Notes: generated by a model not told the origin, from the sequence alone. A stretch of DNA of 64,000 nucleotides from Cladocopium goreaui (GCA_947184155.2 CAMXCT020000446.1:1228780-1292779), one strand, 5' to 3'; numbered from the stretch's first letter, positions 30,292 to 42,812 are shown. Translations and numbers: made by a program.

Positions 30292-30724
30292 CAATAGACT
30301 GGGTAGTATAACCTCCTGGAATCATCAGAGAACATGATGGCTGTCTATAATCCCCAATAATCATCAATAGACATCATTAATAGAACATAATAGAACATGA
30401 TTGCTCAAATGGCCATCTCCTGAAGACTTGCAGGATCAGCCATCTTCGATGCTCATGTCCAGGCGACACTGGCGACACTGGCACTGGCGACAGAGCCTGC
30501 GAAGACGAAAAAACGTGGGATTTATGGAAATGGCCAAGCGGACCACACAGATAGGTAATCTTAATCTATCAATTGTTATTAATCATTCAGATCATTCGAA
30601 TTTTGCTGGTAAATGATTTGACCCTTAGCCTAATACCTTGGAAGCAAGGTCATCTCAAAATCCAACCGAGGACCTCCGGCTCAACCTGGAATATGCAGAA
30701 CATTACACTGTTGCAAACTGACCC

Positions 30725-31110
30725 AGCAACCATCTTGAAACGGCAGTCCTCTTCTGCCCAGCGATTCGCGCGCGGGGAGCTCTGAACCATCTCCACTGTG
30801 GGAGATTCCCTTGTGTCAAGAAGGTCTTGGCGCAGGTGGCTCAACCTGGAAGGTGCCAGGTAGATTTATCCAACAGCGACTGATTAAGCACAGTTTTGCA
30901 TCTTGAGATCCTTCGCAACATGGCTTGAACGAAAAGAATTGAAAATAGTGCACCACCAACGCCCAAAGGATTCTTGTGGATTCTCATCATGCTCCCCTCT
31001 AAGAATTCCCTGTCACCCATAGAAAACCTGCACGCCTTGCACGAAGCTGTTGCTGTTCCAGCTGCAGTTGCTTTAGCCCTTCTTTCCTCAAGAACCCCAA
31101 GTTGCTTTGT
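30725..31110 (-). CDS. Two exon-like segments upstream of the LINE
   Basis: 31110-31030 reads RQSNLGFLRKEGLKQLQLEQ and on into QQLRARRAG, strongly helical and coiled-coil-like. 30845-30725 follows a TTCCAG acceptor and reads LSHLRQDLLDTRESPTVEMV and onward. Same strand as the LINE and as the EF-hand exon beyond it, so these could be exons of a gene into whose intron the LINE inserted. No family identified. Confidence 0.3.
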
Positions 31111-31129
31111 CTCAAAACGGGGCATATAT

Positions 31130-32095
31130 CGCCACAGTTCATGGATACTATGTAATTGGATTTAATGTTGGTTGTGAATAGGATAAACGATGACAACCCA
31201 ACAACGGCAACGAGGGATACCGGGATACCCCAATTTCAAGACCGGTTTGATGAGAAAATGATGATGATCCATTTGAATCATGTCCGTACAAACAGGCAGT
31301 CTTTCCCACTGCGGGCCGAAGTGCCAAGGTGCAAAATTCTGCTTGGAAATCTTCAAGTACTGAAGCTGTTAGCGCTTTAACCACGAAAAACTCCCATCGC
31401 TTTTCACACGCTCACTTCAACCAAGACAGGTGTCTGAAAATGGGGTACACTTATATATATATATACATATACTCGTATATATATATATATATACATACAC
31501 GTAATTCCACTATGGAGAGTGAATGCTAGTGATGAGTTCCCCCCTTACAGCTGTCATTTTAGGGCAAACCCAGTGTCATCTCGGAGGACTCTGCACTCTT
31601 GAAGAGGCTACGCTGCTGATCCTGTGGAAGCCAAAACTGGGAGATTTCACAGGGGGTATAAGTCTTATATATCATGGATATAACATTGTTATATATATAT
31701 ATATACATTATACTTAATTACCGTGGATGTTAATAAAATGTTATGGGATATATGATATATATGCTTATTCAAACCTGGATATAACATGGATATAACAAGC
31801 ATGATGGAATATAATTGGAATATCATGGGATTTTTACAGGGATGGCTTTTTGGAGAGATTTCATGGGATGTAACAGGGATACGGATAAAAAATGGAATAT
31901 CATGGGATTTAACAACGATGAGGTACCCCAAATTCCAATGGTTCATCGTCATGGACAGCGCCAGTTCTAAGCAAAGCCTCATTGCTACAGGCCGCATAGA
32001 CCAATTCTTGGTAACATAATCTACTGCTGATCTAGTGTTGATGGAAAATTGGCCAACGATGGCCAATGAATGTCTTGGAATGTGTCAAACTCAAC
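31130..32095. other. Stretch with no supported gene
   Basis: Contains (TA)n runs at about 31450-31497 and 31690-31710. A set of loosely repeated CATGGGATTT/ATATAACATGGATATAAC words lies between 31760 and 31920. No exon supported. Confidence 0.4.
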
Positions 32096-32099
32096 CCGC

Positions 32100-33626
32100 G
32101 AGAATGGACCAACGTCCTGGCTTCATCAGTACCCCCCAATTTTCACCTAGTGGTTGATCCATTCTAAACCCAGCGTTCCCCAAGAAATCCTCGATGAAGT
32201 GCAAGGCTTTCAGCTGATGCCTCAAACCATCTGCGGTGGCGACAGGCTGACGCTGTCCCTTGAGCCACGGCCAAAATGATTCTGAACCAGCATGCGATTG
32301 GAGATTCCACCTTGCTAAAGCAAGGGGGACTTCAGCTAGCAAAAGCTAGGCTTTGTGATGTGCATGTATAGTCCATAGATATGCTCTACTCTACAATTCA
32401 ATGTTGTCCAAGTTATTGTTGGCATTACATTCTACTCAAAAAGGGAAGAAACGCAGCAGCACATGTTCTTCAGAAAAATGCTGCAGCTGAGCGTCTGTTG
32501 CTGCTGCTGAAGCATGCTCAGCGAATGCCTGCAGTCCTGGCAGCATCATTTTGGTGCTTCTCTAGCCTCCCACCAGCAGGAAAACAAATAGCTAAGTCCT
32601 CCGCAGCATAAACATATGCACATGCAATGCATACGAGAGTAACATATCATTCTTACCGTCCAATTCTTCGTATATGGTCCAAGCTTGTCTAACTACCAAA
32701 GACTGCAGGTTCCATGCGTAAACATCATTTCCCCCAATACAATGTTCGCTGCAAAAAAAAAAAACTGACCAAAAAAAAAACAAATAATTGAACCCGCCAA
32801 CCCAACAGTTTCACAGCTCATATCTCCATCTTGCAGTGAAATCCGCCAAGGCTCCGCCAGGTTCTCTTGTTGCTGCTGCTGTGACGTCTTCATGGTCTCT
32901 TGAAGCGCATCAATGCCGTGCTGCAGCGACGCCACAGCGGCGCTCCACCTGGTGCCAGCAGGCATTCGGTCCAGGGACGGATGAAACGAAACTAATGTTG
33001 GAAAGAGCATGCTCTATCATTATCTTGACTTTTATCATATTGGTCATTATCACTATCATAATTATCCTTATCGTATTTCTATTATTGCCATAATTATATA
33101 TATATATCACATAAATAATCATTGTCATCTTATATTGATATTATGTACGATTAAATACTTAACTGTTATTACGTAGTATTATCTATCATTATATCATGTT
33201 CTCCCTCCAGCTTCCATGTCTACCAGAGGAACAAGTCGCCGCTGCCTGGGCTCTGCATCTTCCACCTTTGGACTCTCCGAAAGGGACTGGACAGGCGAAG
33301 TCGGTGAAGCATCGACGCCTTTGGGTAGCCACTGAGACCACACCGATCCTCCTTTGCATAGGCACTTAGATGGGTATGGGTCAATACCTATAGATACATT
33401 TTTAGTGGGATGAACATCCATTTACCAGCTATTTTGGGGTTCACTAGGTACCAGGGTTTTGACCCATCCCCAGATTAAGTTACCTGATGAGAGAGCACCT
33501 ATGGTGGACATTTGTAGACCTTCCACGCTTCAATAACTTTTGGCAAACTATGCCTACCATATCTTTGACGTGGTGTAAACGGATGGATAGGATGCTCAGC
33601 AGCCCTGCCAGGCCTTCCTTGAATGG
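32100..33626 (-). CDS. Exon-like segments of an unidentified minus-strand gene
   Basis: In order: 33626-33571 (GLDDPFKEGLAGLLSILSIR..., GT donor GTAGGC), 33361-33210 (after CATCTAAG; CLCKGGSVWSQWLPKGVDAS...), about 32995-32810 (TRWSAAVASLQHGIDALQET... with a Gln5 run) and about 32310-32110 (SFWPWLKGQRQPVATADGLR...). A family-2 TIR element lies between the first two, in the position of an intron. Consistent strand, spacing and composition support one gene. No domain recognised. Confidence 0.35.
33370..33472. repeat. TIR element family 2, copy
   Basis: TGGGTATGGGTCAATACCTA on the left; GGTTTTGACCCATCCCCA on the right; core GAACATCCATTTACCAGCTA. It ends next to the candidate exon 33361-33210. 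Confidence 0.85.
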
Positions 33627-34140
33627 ATCGTCAAGACCTCGAGACTTCCACTCGAGACCCCTATATTTCCCAAGAGAAAACCTGGTCCTGCCACGCTTTG
33701 CTCATTGCTCACTGGAAAAGTAAAAATAAATCACTTGTTGCTGGTGTCATCAGACGTACGAGTAGAACTGAAAACAGCAGTTGGGTCAATTGGTTGTTTC
33801 ATGTTTTCTTTCGCAAATACTTTGTGGTACAAAAGAAAAGCCATGGCCGAAACCATTGACCCTTCCACTACAGCTAGGTGTCACATGGATTGAGGCACCC
33901 AAAGAATTTGAATCAGCTACAGAAGCACTGTCAACCCAACAGAAAAATATCATCTATGAGTAAGGCATAATTCCTAGAAGCACATCAATGATATTTCCCT
34001 TCTGGTTTGCTATGGATAAGTGAGCTGTATCCGTTAAACTCAGAGGTTGGTTATACCACCACTATATAGAAGTACCATGATCTTCCCATACAGGGCCAGC
34101 ACTGGATTCCTTTGCCAGTCCAACGTACTCTAACCATCGC

Positions 34141-34230
34141 TTTCATCACTTTCATCACTTTCATCACTTTCATCACTTTCATCACTTTCATCACTTTCAT
34201 CACTTTCATCACTTTCATCACTTTCATCAC
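34141..34230. repeat. 9-bp tandem repeat, 10 copies
   Basis: (TTTCATCAC)10, perfect over 90 bp. The three-codon period gives a spurious FIT/KVM-repeat ORF on each strand. Confidence 0.95.
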
Positions 34231-34919
34231 TTTGAAATTCCAACAACCAACATGCTCCAACCAGAAAATCAGCATTTTGCCACCCATTTGGGTGATGCTT
34301 TTGACCCTAAAAAATGCCCAAAAAAACCTCGGAACTGGGGCACCCCAACTGGGCAACGGCCCGGCGCTCTGTCGTCCGGGTTCACGTCCACCTTCCCGGT
34401 TTTTTGGATCCGGCAATCCATGGCCAGGTTTCTGGAGCATTGAAAGTAAACATTGAATTACACACATCAACAAACTAGAATAAAGAAGATAACATATATA
34501 TATATATATACATAATTATGTATATGTATATACACATGTACATATAAATATATATATATATATTCACAAAGAAACAAACAGAGAAACAAACAAACAACCA
34601 ACCAACCAACCAACCAAACAAACAAACATGTCCCTGAATGAAACGAGTTCGAAGAACAAAATTATCACACACACACACACACGCGCATATCCATCCAGCC
34701 TTTGAGGGGGGTTGGGCCAAAATTTCCTGTGGTCGACCTATTGGTACTTTCCGAGCCTTTCACTGCTGCACTTGCAAAGGGGCTCTCTTTTTGCGTGGAT
34801 GTGCTGAGAAACAAAGAAGGATAAATCTCTCAATCGATTTCTAAAGGTTCCTAACAGCTGCCTTTAAATTATATTACAGGAACGCTGGGCAATCAATATC
34901 ATATTTGAACATGTTTGAA
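34231..34919. other. Stretch with no supported gene
   Basis: Holds a GC-rich block (34330-34440) open on both strands without splice support, (TA)n at 34494-34562, (CCAA)n/(CAAA)n runs at 34586-34628 and a (CA)n run at 34665-34682. Confidence 0.4.
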
Positions 34920-35083
34920 GCTGAGCCAAATTTGATCCACTTGCATCTTTGCAATCCAAGTTGCCCAGATCCTTGCAACTGAAGGCGTGAGGCCCCACAT
35001 AGGAAGCCTGTGGCTATAGTGAAGATGGTGGAGTATCTCCTTGATATCTCTTGATGTGTCAACGAACAGAGCGACCAGGCCTG
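34920..35083 (-). CDS. Candidate exon, minus strand, unknown product
   Basis: Acceptor AAGCTGCAG, then LVALFVDTSRDIKEILHHLH and YSHRLPMWGLTPSVARIWAT, open for about 54 codons. Hydrophobic/helical character and a good acceptor favour an exon. No family recognised. Confidence 0.35.
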
Positions 35084-35935
35084 CAGCTTGTCATGAGCTC
35101 GAATACCGCAGTCGACCAAGCGCCAGTGGTCCTGTGGTCATCTCTAACACTGTTCAACACTATGAGTTTCCAACCATAGATCCCAGTGTCATGTATATGA
35201 CTCAGCATTCAAAGAGCAGTCTTAGAGATGGAGCATACTACATAACTTGTAAATAATTGTAAATAAATATTTATATATACAAAGAGTTGTTAAGATACCG
35301 CAGTCCGAGTTTGACTTTGGGCTGTGCCCATCATTTGCTGGGGATCGAAACAAAAAAAAATCTGGTCCTTCAGCCTCAATCCCAGGAAAGTCAACCTCAA
35401 GATCTCCGTATCCAAGCCCGACCTAAGCTCGGCTGAATGCCGTGCCGGTCAAAAAAAACTCCAGTTGGGCGGGCAGTTTTGGTGAGGGGTAAGCCATCCC
35501 ACAACTAGAATCCCTTGATGTTCAGAGATGTCATAGCATTTCATAGTATTACCAGTATTACATTAATTAATTTGGTTTAATCAATCTGTGAATCTTCCAA
35601 AACTGCCTGCAGCGCCATCCAAGCCTGTCCCAATGTCTCATTTCAGCTGAAGTGACTCCCGCGCCAAGCGCTGTTTCAGGTCCAAAGTTGTAGCCTCCAA
35701 ACATCTTGCGGAAAACACCTAAATCCCATGGCTGAAGACTTCATTTTCCTATTGAAATTGCTATGTATTGGGAGTATATTCAATTTTCAGACAGACCCAC
35801 ATGGAAACGTTAAAAATGCATGTTCCCATATATTTTCCCATCAAAATTGCCTGTGGGACTGTGGGAATGGGTCAAAATGGGAGACTTCACCACTTGGATA
35901 CAGTAGTTCATAATCAGTTAATACCAACAAATGAC
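35084..35935. other. Stretch with no supported gene
   Basis: Mostly AT-rich. A solo terminus resembling the 43037 TIR family (ATTTTCAGACAGACCCACAT) occurs near 35780-35805. Confidence 0.35.
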
Positions 35936-35939
35936 CAGT

Positions 35940-36840
35940 TTGCTGCGGTTGGGCCACTGGCTTCAAAATCTTGACCACCCACAGGGATAGGCAGCTTGTC
36001 AGAACAAGATGGAAAACCTGATCATGCACCAGTTTGATCTCACAATTGTCATCCTTTGGGCACGGGGTGAACTTCACTGTCCGATTGATGAACTTCCCAA
36101 GGACTGGGTATATATATATATAATCCGACTAGCTTGACCATGGCACACATGGCGTCATTCTTAATGGTATATGGGGTCTGGTCATACCACCATAATTAAT
36201 AAGGGATTCCTCATAATCTGGATATTAACCACTATTAATGGTGGATGACAATCTGGCAGGAGAAGAATGCATGCTTTGACCATGAAACACGTCCGCTGCA
36301 TTGGGACCAAGATGTTGGGTACAAACCCTTCTTCCATTGGATATACATAAATATAACCAGCTATGTACCTCCTTCATCCTCCTTCTATTTCTATCGCCAA
36401 AACTCGACATCCAAAGGTAGGATTTCAAGGGTCGCCTCTGGAGCAGAGCGCTGCCAGCTGGTTCGACCATCAGGAAACTTCACCTAGGAACCATCAGCAT
36501 ATGGAAAGAACCCCTGGAGCCCTGGTTTTAATCGGCTCTGGATGGCACCTTCGTTTTTGCCTATGCCAAGTTGCACAGTTCGAGGGCCGGAACATCTTCT
36601 CAACAAAAGCAACAACTGTTGCACCTGGAAAACAAAACTCATGTTTGTCCTTAGGTCCTTCAACTTAACATTCCTTTTGCAATACAGTACCCATTTGCTG
36701 GAGTGTTTTCGGATATCTCAAGGATGCCCAGGAATCTCATGCCCAGGAACTGCCACATCAATGAGCCTGCCAGTGGAGATGTGATGACCTCATCAAACTC
36801 GAGCGTCAAAGTGGTCCGGTTTGATTCATGGCATATCATG
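35940..36840 (-). CDS. Exon-like segments of an unidentified minus-strand gene
   Basis: 36830-36710 reads ESNRTTLTLEFDEVITSPLA and continues to LGILEIS. 36484-36400 follows TTCCTAG and reads VKFPDGRTSWQRSAPEATLE. 36090-35950 reads FINRTVKFTPCPKDDNCEIK and then a hydrophobic LVLTSCLSLWVVKILK that could be a membrane segment. The series looks like parts of a membrane or secreted protein. No family is recognised. Confidence 0.35.
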
Positions 36841-36914
36841 GCTCAATTCATTGACTACATACAGTAGCCACAACAAAAAAACAGATGATCCAGGATCCAT
36901 GACTTATCACCAGT

Positions 36915-38090
36915 TATATGTATATATATATATATATATACGTGTATGTATATATATATATACATACATACGTATATATATATATATGTGTGTGATTATG
37001 TGTGATATAATGTGATATATATATATACGTGTATATATGTCATATATGTATATGATTATATATGTGATATATGGGATGAATATGGATGAATCAAATCCCC
37101 TAGCAGCCCTAGCAGTTCTACAAGGGAAACTCTGCAGTTTTCCTGGGTGCGCGGGGCCTGGTCTGGACCTGACGGGATCATCACCCAACGATTTTTGCGC
37201 AGGGAACTGAAGGAAATCTATGAAGAAACCTCTTGATAACTCTTGTTTGGAAAATGTTGGAAACTACTGAAGCAAAGAATAACAAGAAAAGTCATGAGGA
37301 TTCTGATATGTGTTTGGTTCCGCCAAATTTGCTGATAGTTGAACTAACATCTGTAACAAAGAAAACATCCGAGGGGTGCCTCTTTCGGTGGCGAGTTGGT
37401 CTTGGGGCAGGTCGACGCTCCTGCCGTCAATGTGAAGGGAAAGGAATGCTTGGATCACGGATTCAGACTTCAACTTCTACCAGATGTGTCGGTATTGTAG
37501 ACAATTTATACGCAAAAAAAGCGCACGATCATATCTGGGGACGAATTCTCGAAAGCTTGAACATAGATGACATAAGAAAATGCGGCTCTCAGCTTTTGGA
37601 GGCTAAGAAGTGGGGTCCGAGTTTCTCAGGAACAAACCCATACCTTCATGTGGGTCTGAAAATGGAGTATTAGCCACCAAGGATATGACTACTTTGATGC
37701 TTAAAATATCATTAAGATCATTATTAATAATATTTATATTTCACGATATTCAACCGCAATCAATCATAATTAAGATTTTGGGGTACCTTATTTTCAAAAT
37801 GTTTCAAACAAAGCCGTGACCACTCGGACTGGCCATGGCAGGTGTCCCATGATCAAAAAACCATCTCCAGGCCTCTCCGCGCAGCTCTGCTCTCGAAAGC
37901 CTGTCTACTGGTTGCTAGAGATTCCCAATGAATTCCCAATGATTTCCATATAGATCATAGTGTTTCCCATTGATTCCCACTCCATCACTTCGTCAACCTG
38001 ATTTTTTTTCTGACTTGGAGGACCATCAACCATGGGGTTTTGGATGGTTTTGACCAGTTATGGTGGGCCAGGCCACTCATCACAAATCAT
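36915..38090. other. Stretch with TA microsatellites and no supported gene
   Basis: (TA)n/(TATG)n at 36915-37075. A half copy of the TCTGAAAATGGAG terminus lies near 37655, and there is an open but unsupported reading around 37386-37470 on both strands. Confidence 0.35.
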
Positions 38091-38094
38091 CACA

Positions 38095-38219
38095 AGCTGA
38101 CCGCATCACACTTGGATCCCAAACACACCGCTGTCATCCTCCGTGGGGCACCGTTGTAGTTCACCTGTGGGCTCAGAGTGCCATGGACTTCATGGAACTC
38201 CTCGGCCACTGTGGGCTGA
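38095..38219 (-). CDS. Candidate exon, minus strand, unknown product
   Basis: Acceptor CAGCCCACAG, then about 40 codons: AEEFHEVHGTLSPQVNYNGA and PRRMTAVCLGSKCDAVS. Good acceptor and coding-like composition. The donor is not placed. Confidence 0.35.
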
Positions 38220-38698
38220 TCCAAAGAAACCCTCTTGGTCATTAGATTTATTTAGATCTTTGTTCACTTAATTAATTCACTTTATCACAAATTTAAAATA
38301 ATTTAAATATCATCATCAATCATCTCAGATCTATCCACCTCAAACTTGCAACCATGTTTCCTGCAAGTCCTCTACTTCAGCCCTGGCGTTTAGACCGCTG
38401 CCTCCGCCGAGCTCTGTCTCTTGCGTGCAAGAGAGGTCCTGCGGAGCCACGCAAGATCTACGCAATGAATCTATCCACATGGCTGCCTACTGCAACAAAG
38501 CATCACCGTAGCTGGAAGAAACTGAAATTTGGCCAGTGATGCCCCGACAAAAATCCCAAGATTCTTTGAGTTTTCGTTCTCTCATCCATTCAAAATGGGT
38601 GCTTTGGGCATGGTGATCGTCCCCACTGTCCTTGATGGGTCGGTGATCCGGCATGCGCTCCTGTCGGCTCGGCATGCACATTCAACATGATCTTCCTA

Positions 38699-38803
38699 TA
38701 TGGCTATTGGTCAAAACCCTGGTACCTAGTGAACCCCAAAATAGCTGGTAAATGGATGTTCATCCCAGTAAAAATGTATCTATAGGTATTGATCCATATC
38801 CAC
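38699..38803. repeat. TIR element family 2, copy
   Basis: TATGGCTATTGGTCAAAACC and GGTATTGATCCATATCCACA termini, core in reverse orientation relative to the 33370 copy. Confidence 0.8.
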
Positions 38804-38966
38804 ATTACCAACTGTCATTTAGCCATAGCTCCAAAATCAGGGTCCACTGAGGAACAACCCTGAGTCTGGACATGTTGAGTCTTAAACATCTTAAACCATC
38901 CAAAACATGCGACTTTGACTAAATTCAAAGCCAAACATTCAATGGAAAAACAGAAACAGAACAGTA

Positions 38967-39060
38967 TACCATCTGGTTATGACTAACATAGCTATGGAAA
39001 ATCACCATTTTTCATAGGTAAACCATCTATAAATGGGCCATCGAAATCCCATGGCTATGA
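38967..39060. repeat. TIR element family 1, copy d (right end lost)
   Basis: Starts TACCATCTGGTTATGACTAA and contains the family core GTAAACCATCTATAAATGGG. It breaks off after CCCATGGCTATGA without the closing CCAGAGGGTA. Confidence 0.65.
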
Positions 39061-39151
39061 TGGGCCAAAGGATGTCACCTTGAACTCGCTGATTCCCTCG
39101 CTGGGCACAGATGTTTTTGGCCTCAGAAGAAATGAGTGTTGCTGATCTGCT

Positions 39152-39228
39152 CCAAGGGAAATTCTGTGGGAAACCATAGGTTTTCCCAATGAAAATGGGG
39201 AGGGTTCCTGTAATTTTTCCCTTAAACC
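39152..39228. repeat. Short TIR element, copy of the 7741 family
   Basis: CCAAGGGAAATTCTGTGGGA on the left and TTCCTGTAATTTTTCCCTT on the right form inverted ends. The core contains a second small hairpin (ATAGGTTTTCCC / GGAAAACC-like). Confidence 0.55.
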
Positions 39229-39529
39229 AGGCCATTCTTCGAAAGTCTTCCGGAAATGAAACGTATGAAATCATGAATCAACCAGCAATCAGCAATCCAT
39301 CAAACATTTCAACATCCACCAGTTGATATCATTGACTGATTTGCTTGTCCATGTTCAAATTAGGATAGAAGGTGTTCAGAAAATTCGATACAGGATATGA
39401 AATCATTAGCCAGAAATGACTCACAATCAAGGCATGGAAGAGATGTGAAACTGGCATGAGGACGACGATGGACAAGATCTATGGAGATCCCAACATCCCA
39501 TTTGGCTTAAGGATGTTGGAGTCCCCCTT

Positions 39530-39860
39530 AGTGCCTGAGTTGCAGGCAAATCCAATGTGACCATCACCCCAGCATCTCTATCTTGACCTTCCAGTTGAGC
39601 GACTTTGGAATGGACGCAGGTCGTACAAGAGATGGCTGCTCTCCATCCGGGCCAATGGTTGTTTGGATGAACCAAGGTGACGAAACCGCCATTGGCCAAG
39701 GCACCAGACATCTCTGTTATATTTCTCAATCTCCCCATGTTTCCTGTCCCTATGTTTTTCGCCCATCAGACCTCCTTCAGCCAGTGGCCGGAGCTGTTCC
39801 TGCAGAAGAAGCTGCTGATTGATGATCTCTTGGATACTTTGCTCCTGCCGTGGCACCATG
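39530..39860 (-). CDS. Two exon-like segments, minus strand
   Basis: 39850-39770 reads QSIQEIINQQLLLQEQLRPL, a Gln/Leu-rich coiled-coil-type helix. About 39705-39530 reads GALANGGFVTLVHPNNHWPG and onward in a different frame, implying an intron between. No family recognised. Confidence 0.3.
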
Positions 39861-40144
39861 GCACCATGAGCCCGGGCTCTCCCAGGTACTGTGCATATAT
39901 TGACTCCAAGTTAGAACTGACATAACACATCGTAGCTAGGCGGTCCATTACATATGGAATGCTATACTAATGAGTTGAGCATGGAAAGTATGGCCCAACC
40001 ATGGAGTATGCAGTACCAAGTATATAGCAATTTGGGACAATGCTATACTGGACCTCAAGAAGGACAGATTTTTTACGGCTCAGTGCAGCGTGTCCCTGGG
40101 GCGGTAAGAGGTGCACTTTTGTCGCCTCTCTGCCTGGCAAATGT

Positions 40145-40560
40145 CAGAACGCCAGTGCGTTTCTATATGTATATAATGTGTATATATATAATATTGGTGG
40201 TTTTACAAGATATATATATATATATATATATCATTATTATATTATATATATTATTATATTATATATATATATTGTATGTATGTGTTTCATATAATATACA
40301 TACCTTTCTGTGTTACCATGATCATTGTATATTGTTATTTTTGCTGCTATTGCTATGATCACTATCATCCTTAGTGTCTACACTCTCATTCTCTCACATT
40401 CATTACTGCTACCCTCCGGTACTTTAACAGGTTGCTATAGAAAATTTCCCAAACATGTTTTTCATGGGAAAATCATCTATAAATGGGGGCCTGGTTTCAT
40501 CAGAGGAAACATCTTTTGCTCCCAGCTTCTGTCAGCTGGATAGTCCAACCCCTGAATCGC
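40145..40560. other. AT-microsatellite stretch without gene
   Basis: (TA)n and (TAT)n repeats at 40166-40280, then AT-rich sequence. A hairpin-bearing segment at 40437-40490 (AAAATTTCCCAAACATGTTT) resembles the 39152 family loosely. Confidence 0.4.
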
Positions 40561-40568
40561 TGACTTCT

Positions 40569-41880
40569 TCAGCCCAACATTGGCAGCGGCATATTGGCGC
40601 TCAACAACTTCGTCAAAGGAGACTCTGGATCTAGCTGAAGGCTGCAGTAAATCATAGGATTCTGGCCCAAGTCTTCGTCCACCGGGTCCAACACAACCAG
40701 ATCCATATGAGGGAACTCCTGGTTGGGGAACGCCATCAACTTTGCCATTTCTTGGTGCAGCCTTTGAAGAAAAGCTCTGCTACCTGGGACCTGGTTCTGG
40801 CACGACATGTTCTTGATCTCCAGACCAAAACCCTCTCTACTTCCGCAGCATCAAACATAAACTTGTGGAAAGTCACATGGCCATCACATGTATCAGCTGC
40901 ATATCAGCTGCCAAGGCTTTGGCAGCTTTGAAAAAGGCCAGCACCTCTGCTATAATTACCGTGGAAGTCCGTTTCACCATAGGGTCACAGGAGGAATCAT
41001 CTTCAGGTCTCCTAAGCCAAGATAGCTCCAGAGCCCAGAGACTTCGCAAGTAGCGGAAGCATGGGACTTCCGTTGAGACCTCCATCGCCATTCGCTACCG
41101 GTTCTTCTGTTTCCACTCGAATCCTCAGGTCATGTAGCCCCGGCATGGTGAGAAAAGCTTCGGGCTTCGGTAGCTCTGTATGTGGATGAAAATGGCGGAA
41201 AACTGTTCAAGTCAGATACGATCCTGACTTCGTCATCACTTGGCATGACTTGGCTGTGTCCAATGCTTGGCGGTGTCATTCTACAGCTGAACCTGCAAGG
41301 TTTTAAGCACAAAAACCCGGCGCTTTGAACAATATGGGGGGGTCCATAAATGGGGGTATCCCCAAATCATCCATTTTAATGGGATTTTCCATTCTAAACC
41401 ATCCATTGTGTGATATCCCCATTTTAGGAAACCCCATATGAGTTGCTGGTTGAAGTTGCCTGGTTGAAGTTGCCTGTTGTTGCACCAGTGGTTGCCTGGT
41501 TTTTGGCAGATTTCATAGGATCACTGGTATATCACGAGGCAACACGATAAGCAATAAGCAATTTAGCAAGTGTAATCTATAATCCAAAAGTCTTTTTTAA
41601 AGGGTGGCTACAAAAACACTGTGTCAAGTCGTTATTTTCTTACAGCAATGTCATGACTTGAACATTATAGTGAGTGACTAGTGATGACCAGTGGCAATAT
41701 CCAGAGAGGTCGGTTCTCTTCCTGTCTCCAATGTGAATGGCTTTACTTCCTGTCGTTTCCATGTGCGACACGGACATGTCAAAACCAGTCGCTTCACTGG
41801 TGATTGTCCAGGCCCAAAAAGTCCAAACGTCATCTACTGCATCAACGTTGCAAAGATGTGAGGGCCCCTGTGGCTGATGA
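40569..41880 (-). CDS. Exon-like segments of an unidentified minus-strand gene
   Basis: Order: about 41880-41650 (PSHLCNVDAVDDVWTFWAWT... METTGSKAIHIGDRKRTDLS), about 41290-41130 (PSIGHSQVMPSDDEVRIVSD...), about 41075-40890 (FRYLRSLWALELSWLRRPED... VIIAEVLAFFKAAKALAADM) and about 40805-40569 (SRAFLQRLHQEMAKLMAFPN... MDLVVLDPVDEDLG). All are protein-like and share the strand. The last ends at an in-frame stop. I cannot assign a family. Confidence 0.35.
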
Positions 41881-42144
41881 TATCTGAACTGGGGGGTCTT
41901 CATTTCTAGCTATATTAAGACGCACCGTTCTCTGTTCCTAATATGTTCATTGTATATTGGCATTGCTGTTAGTGCTATAATCACTATATATCACTATCAT
42001 CGTTGTTGTCTACAATATCATTCTCTCACATTTATCACTATTACGACCTGGATGATTATTATTATTATGGTTATATCATAGATTTTTTATGTGTGCTATT
42101 CAATCCATCATCATTGCCACTAATGGATAACATTATGGCTTTTT

Positions 42145-42315
42145 GATGGCTAATATGTCTAGCACGCTCTCAAGCCCTCCCAAAAGCTTGGCCTCCGCAT
42201 CCGGCGAGGCGCAGCGTGAGGACGGGCGTTGCGTCATCGCACCGGCCTTGGGCGAGATGCTGCGCTGAAGGCGTTGCTGCAGGGCCTTGGGGCGAGCTGA
42301 AGGAGCTGGGTTTTC
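42145..42315 (-). CDS. Candidate Pro/Ser/Arg-rich exon, minus strand
   Basis: Reads RPKALQQRLQRSISPKAGAM and ends LLGGLESVLDILAIKKP before a stop. It is GC-rich compared with the AT-rich flanks. It could be a terminal exon of a disordered protein. No domain. Confidence 0.3.
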
Positions 42316-42689
42316 GTCCCGTTGTCTTGTTGCTATCAATGTGGTTCAATCCCAAGTTGATTCATCTCGCTTTAGGATGGGAATAGCATGGAATAGCATG
42401 GAATAGCATAATTGCCGATCAAGCTGATGATTCAGAAACCCGTTGCACTTTAGGCAGGCTTCACCAGCTATAATTGTTCACATCACGACTAATCACGACG
42501 CTATTCCCTGTCAAAATAATGAGCTGGGTTGGGGGTCAGGTCAAGATCAATGAGTTGGTTGGGATGATGTGTGCTGATCCAAAGGTCTAGGTCTCCCCTC
42601 CAGTTGTTCTTGGACGATGTCTTTGATCGTCTGCTGCAAATCCACAGGAACTGGCTCTGCCTGGGCGAAAGTTGTTGATACTTATCTTT

Positions 42690-42812
42690 CTTATTAACCA
42701 TTATTAACCATAATTAACCATTATTGACCATTATTAACCATTATTGACCATTATTAACCATTATTGACCAGTATTAACCATTATTGACCATTATTAACCA
42801 TTATTAACCATC
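42690..42812. repeat. (TTAACCATTATTGACCATTA)n degenerate tandem repeat
   Basis: About twelve 10-bp words alternating CATTATTAAC and CATTATTGAC over 120 bp. It has the same word family as the tracts at 14460-15110 and 15548-15700. Confidence 0.85.

Larger units (their letters stand above)
18660..30345 (-). mobile_element. DNMT-carrying LINE (non-LTR retrotransposon)
   Basis: Minus-strand element with, 5' to 3', ORF1 (30291-24130), an APE-type endonuclease (24114-22891) and RT/RNase H (22890-18832). All three share one frame. There is no LTR. An EEP endonuclease plus RT marks it as a LINE. Outer limits are approximate: the 5' end is set just upstream of the ORF1 ATG, the 3' end is unclear, and I found no poly-A tail or target-site duplication. 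The C5 DNA methyltransferase at the N-terminus of ORF1 matches the published observation that dinoflagellate retrotransposons captured cytosine methyltransferases. A coding frame intact apart from two TGA codons suggests a recent insertion. Confidence 0.9.

Noticed and set aside
34051-34473. 140-codon minus-strand ORF with a KVM repeat
   Set aside because: Built on the perfect 9-bp tandem repeat (TTTCATCAC)10.
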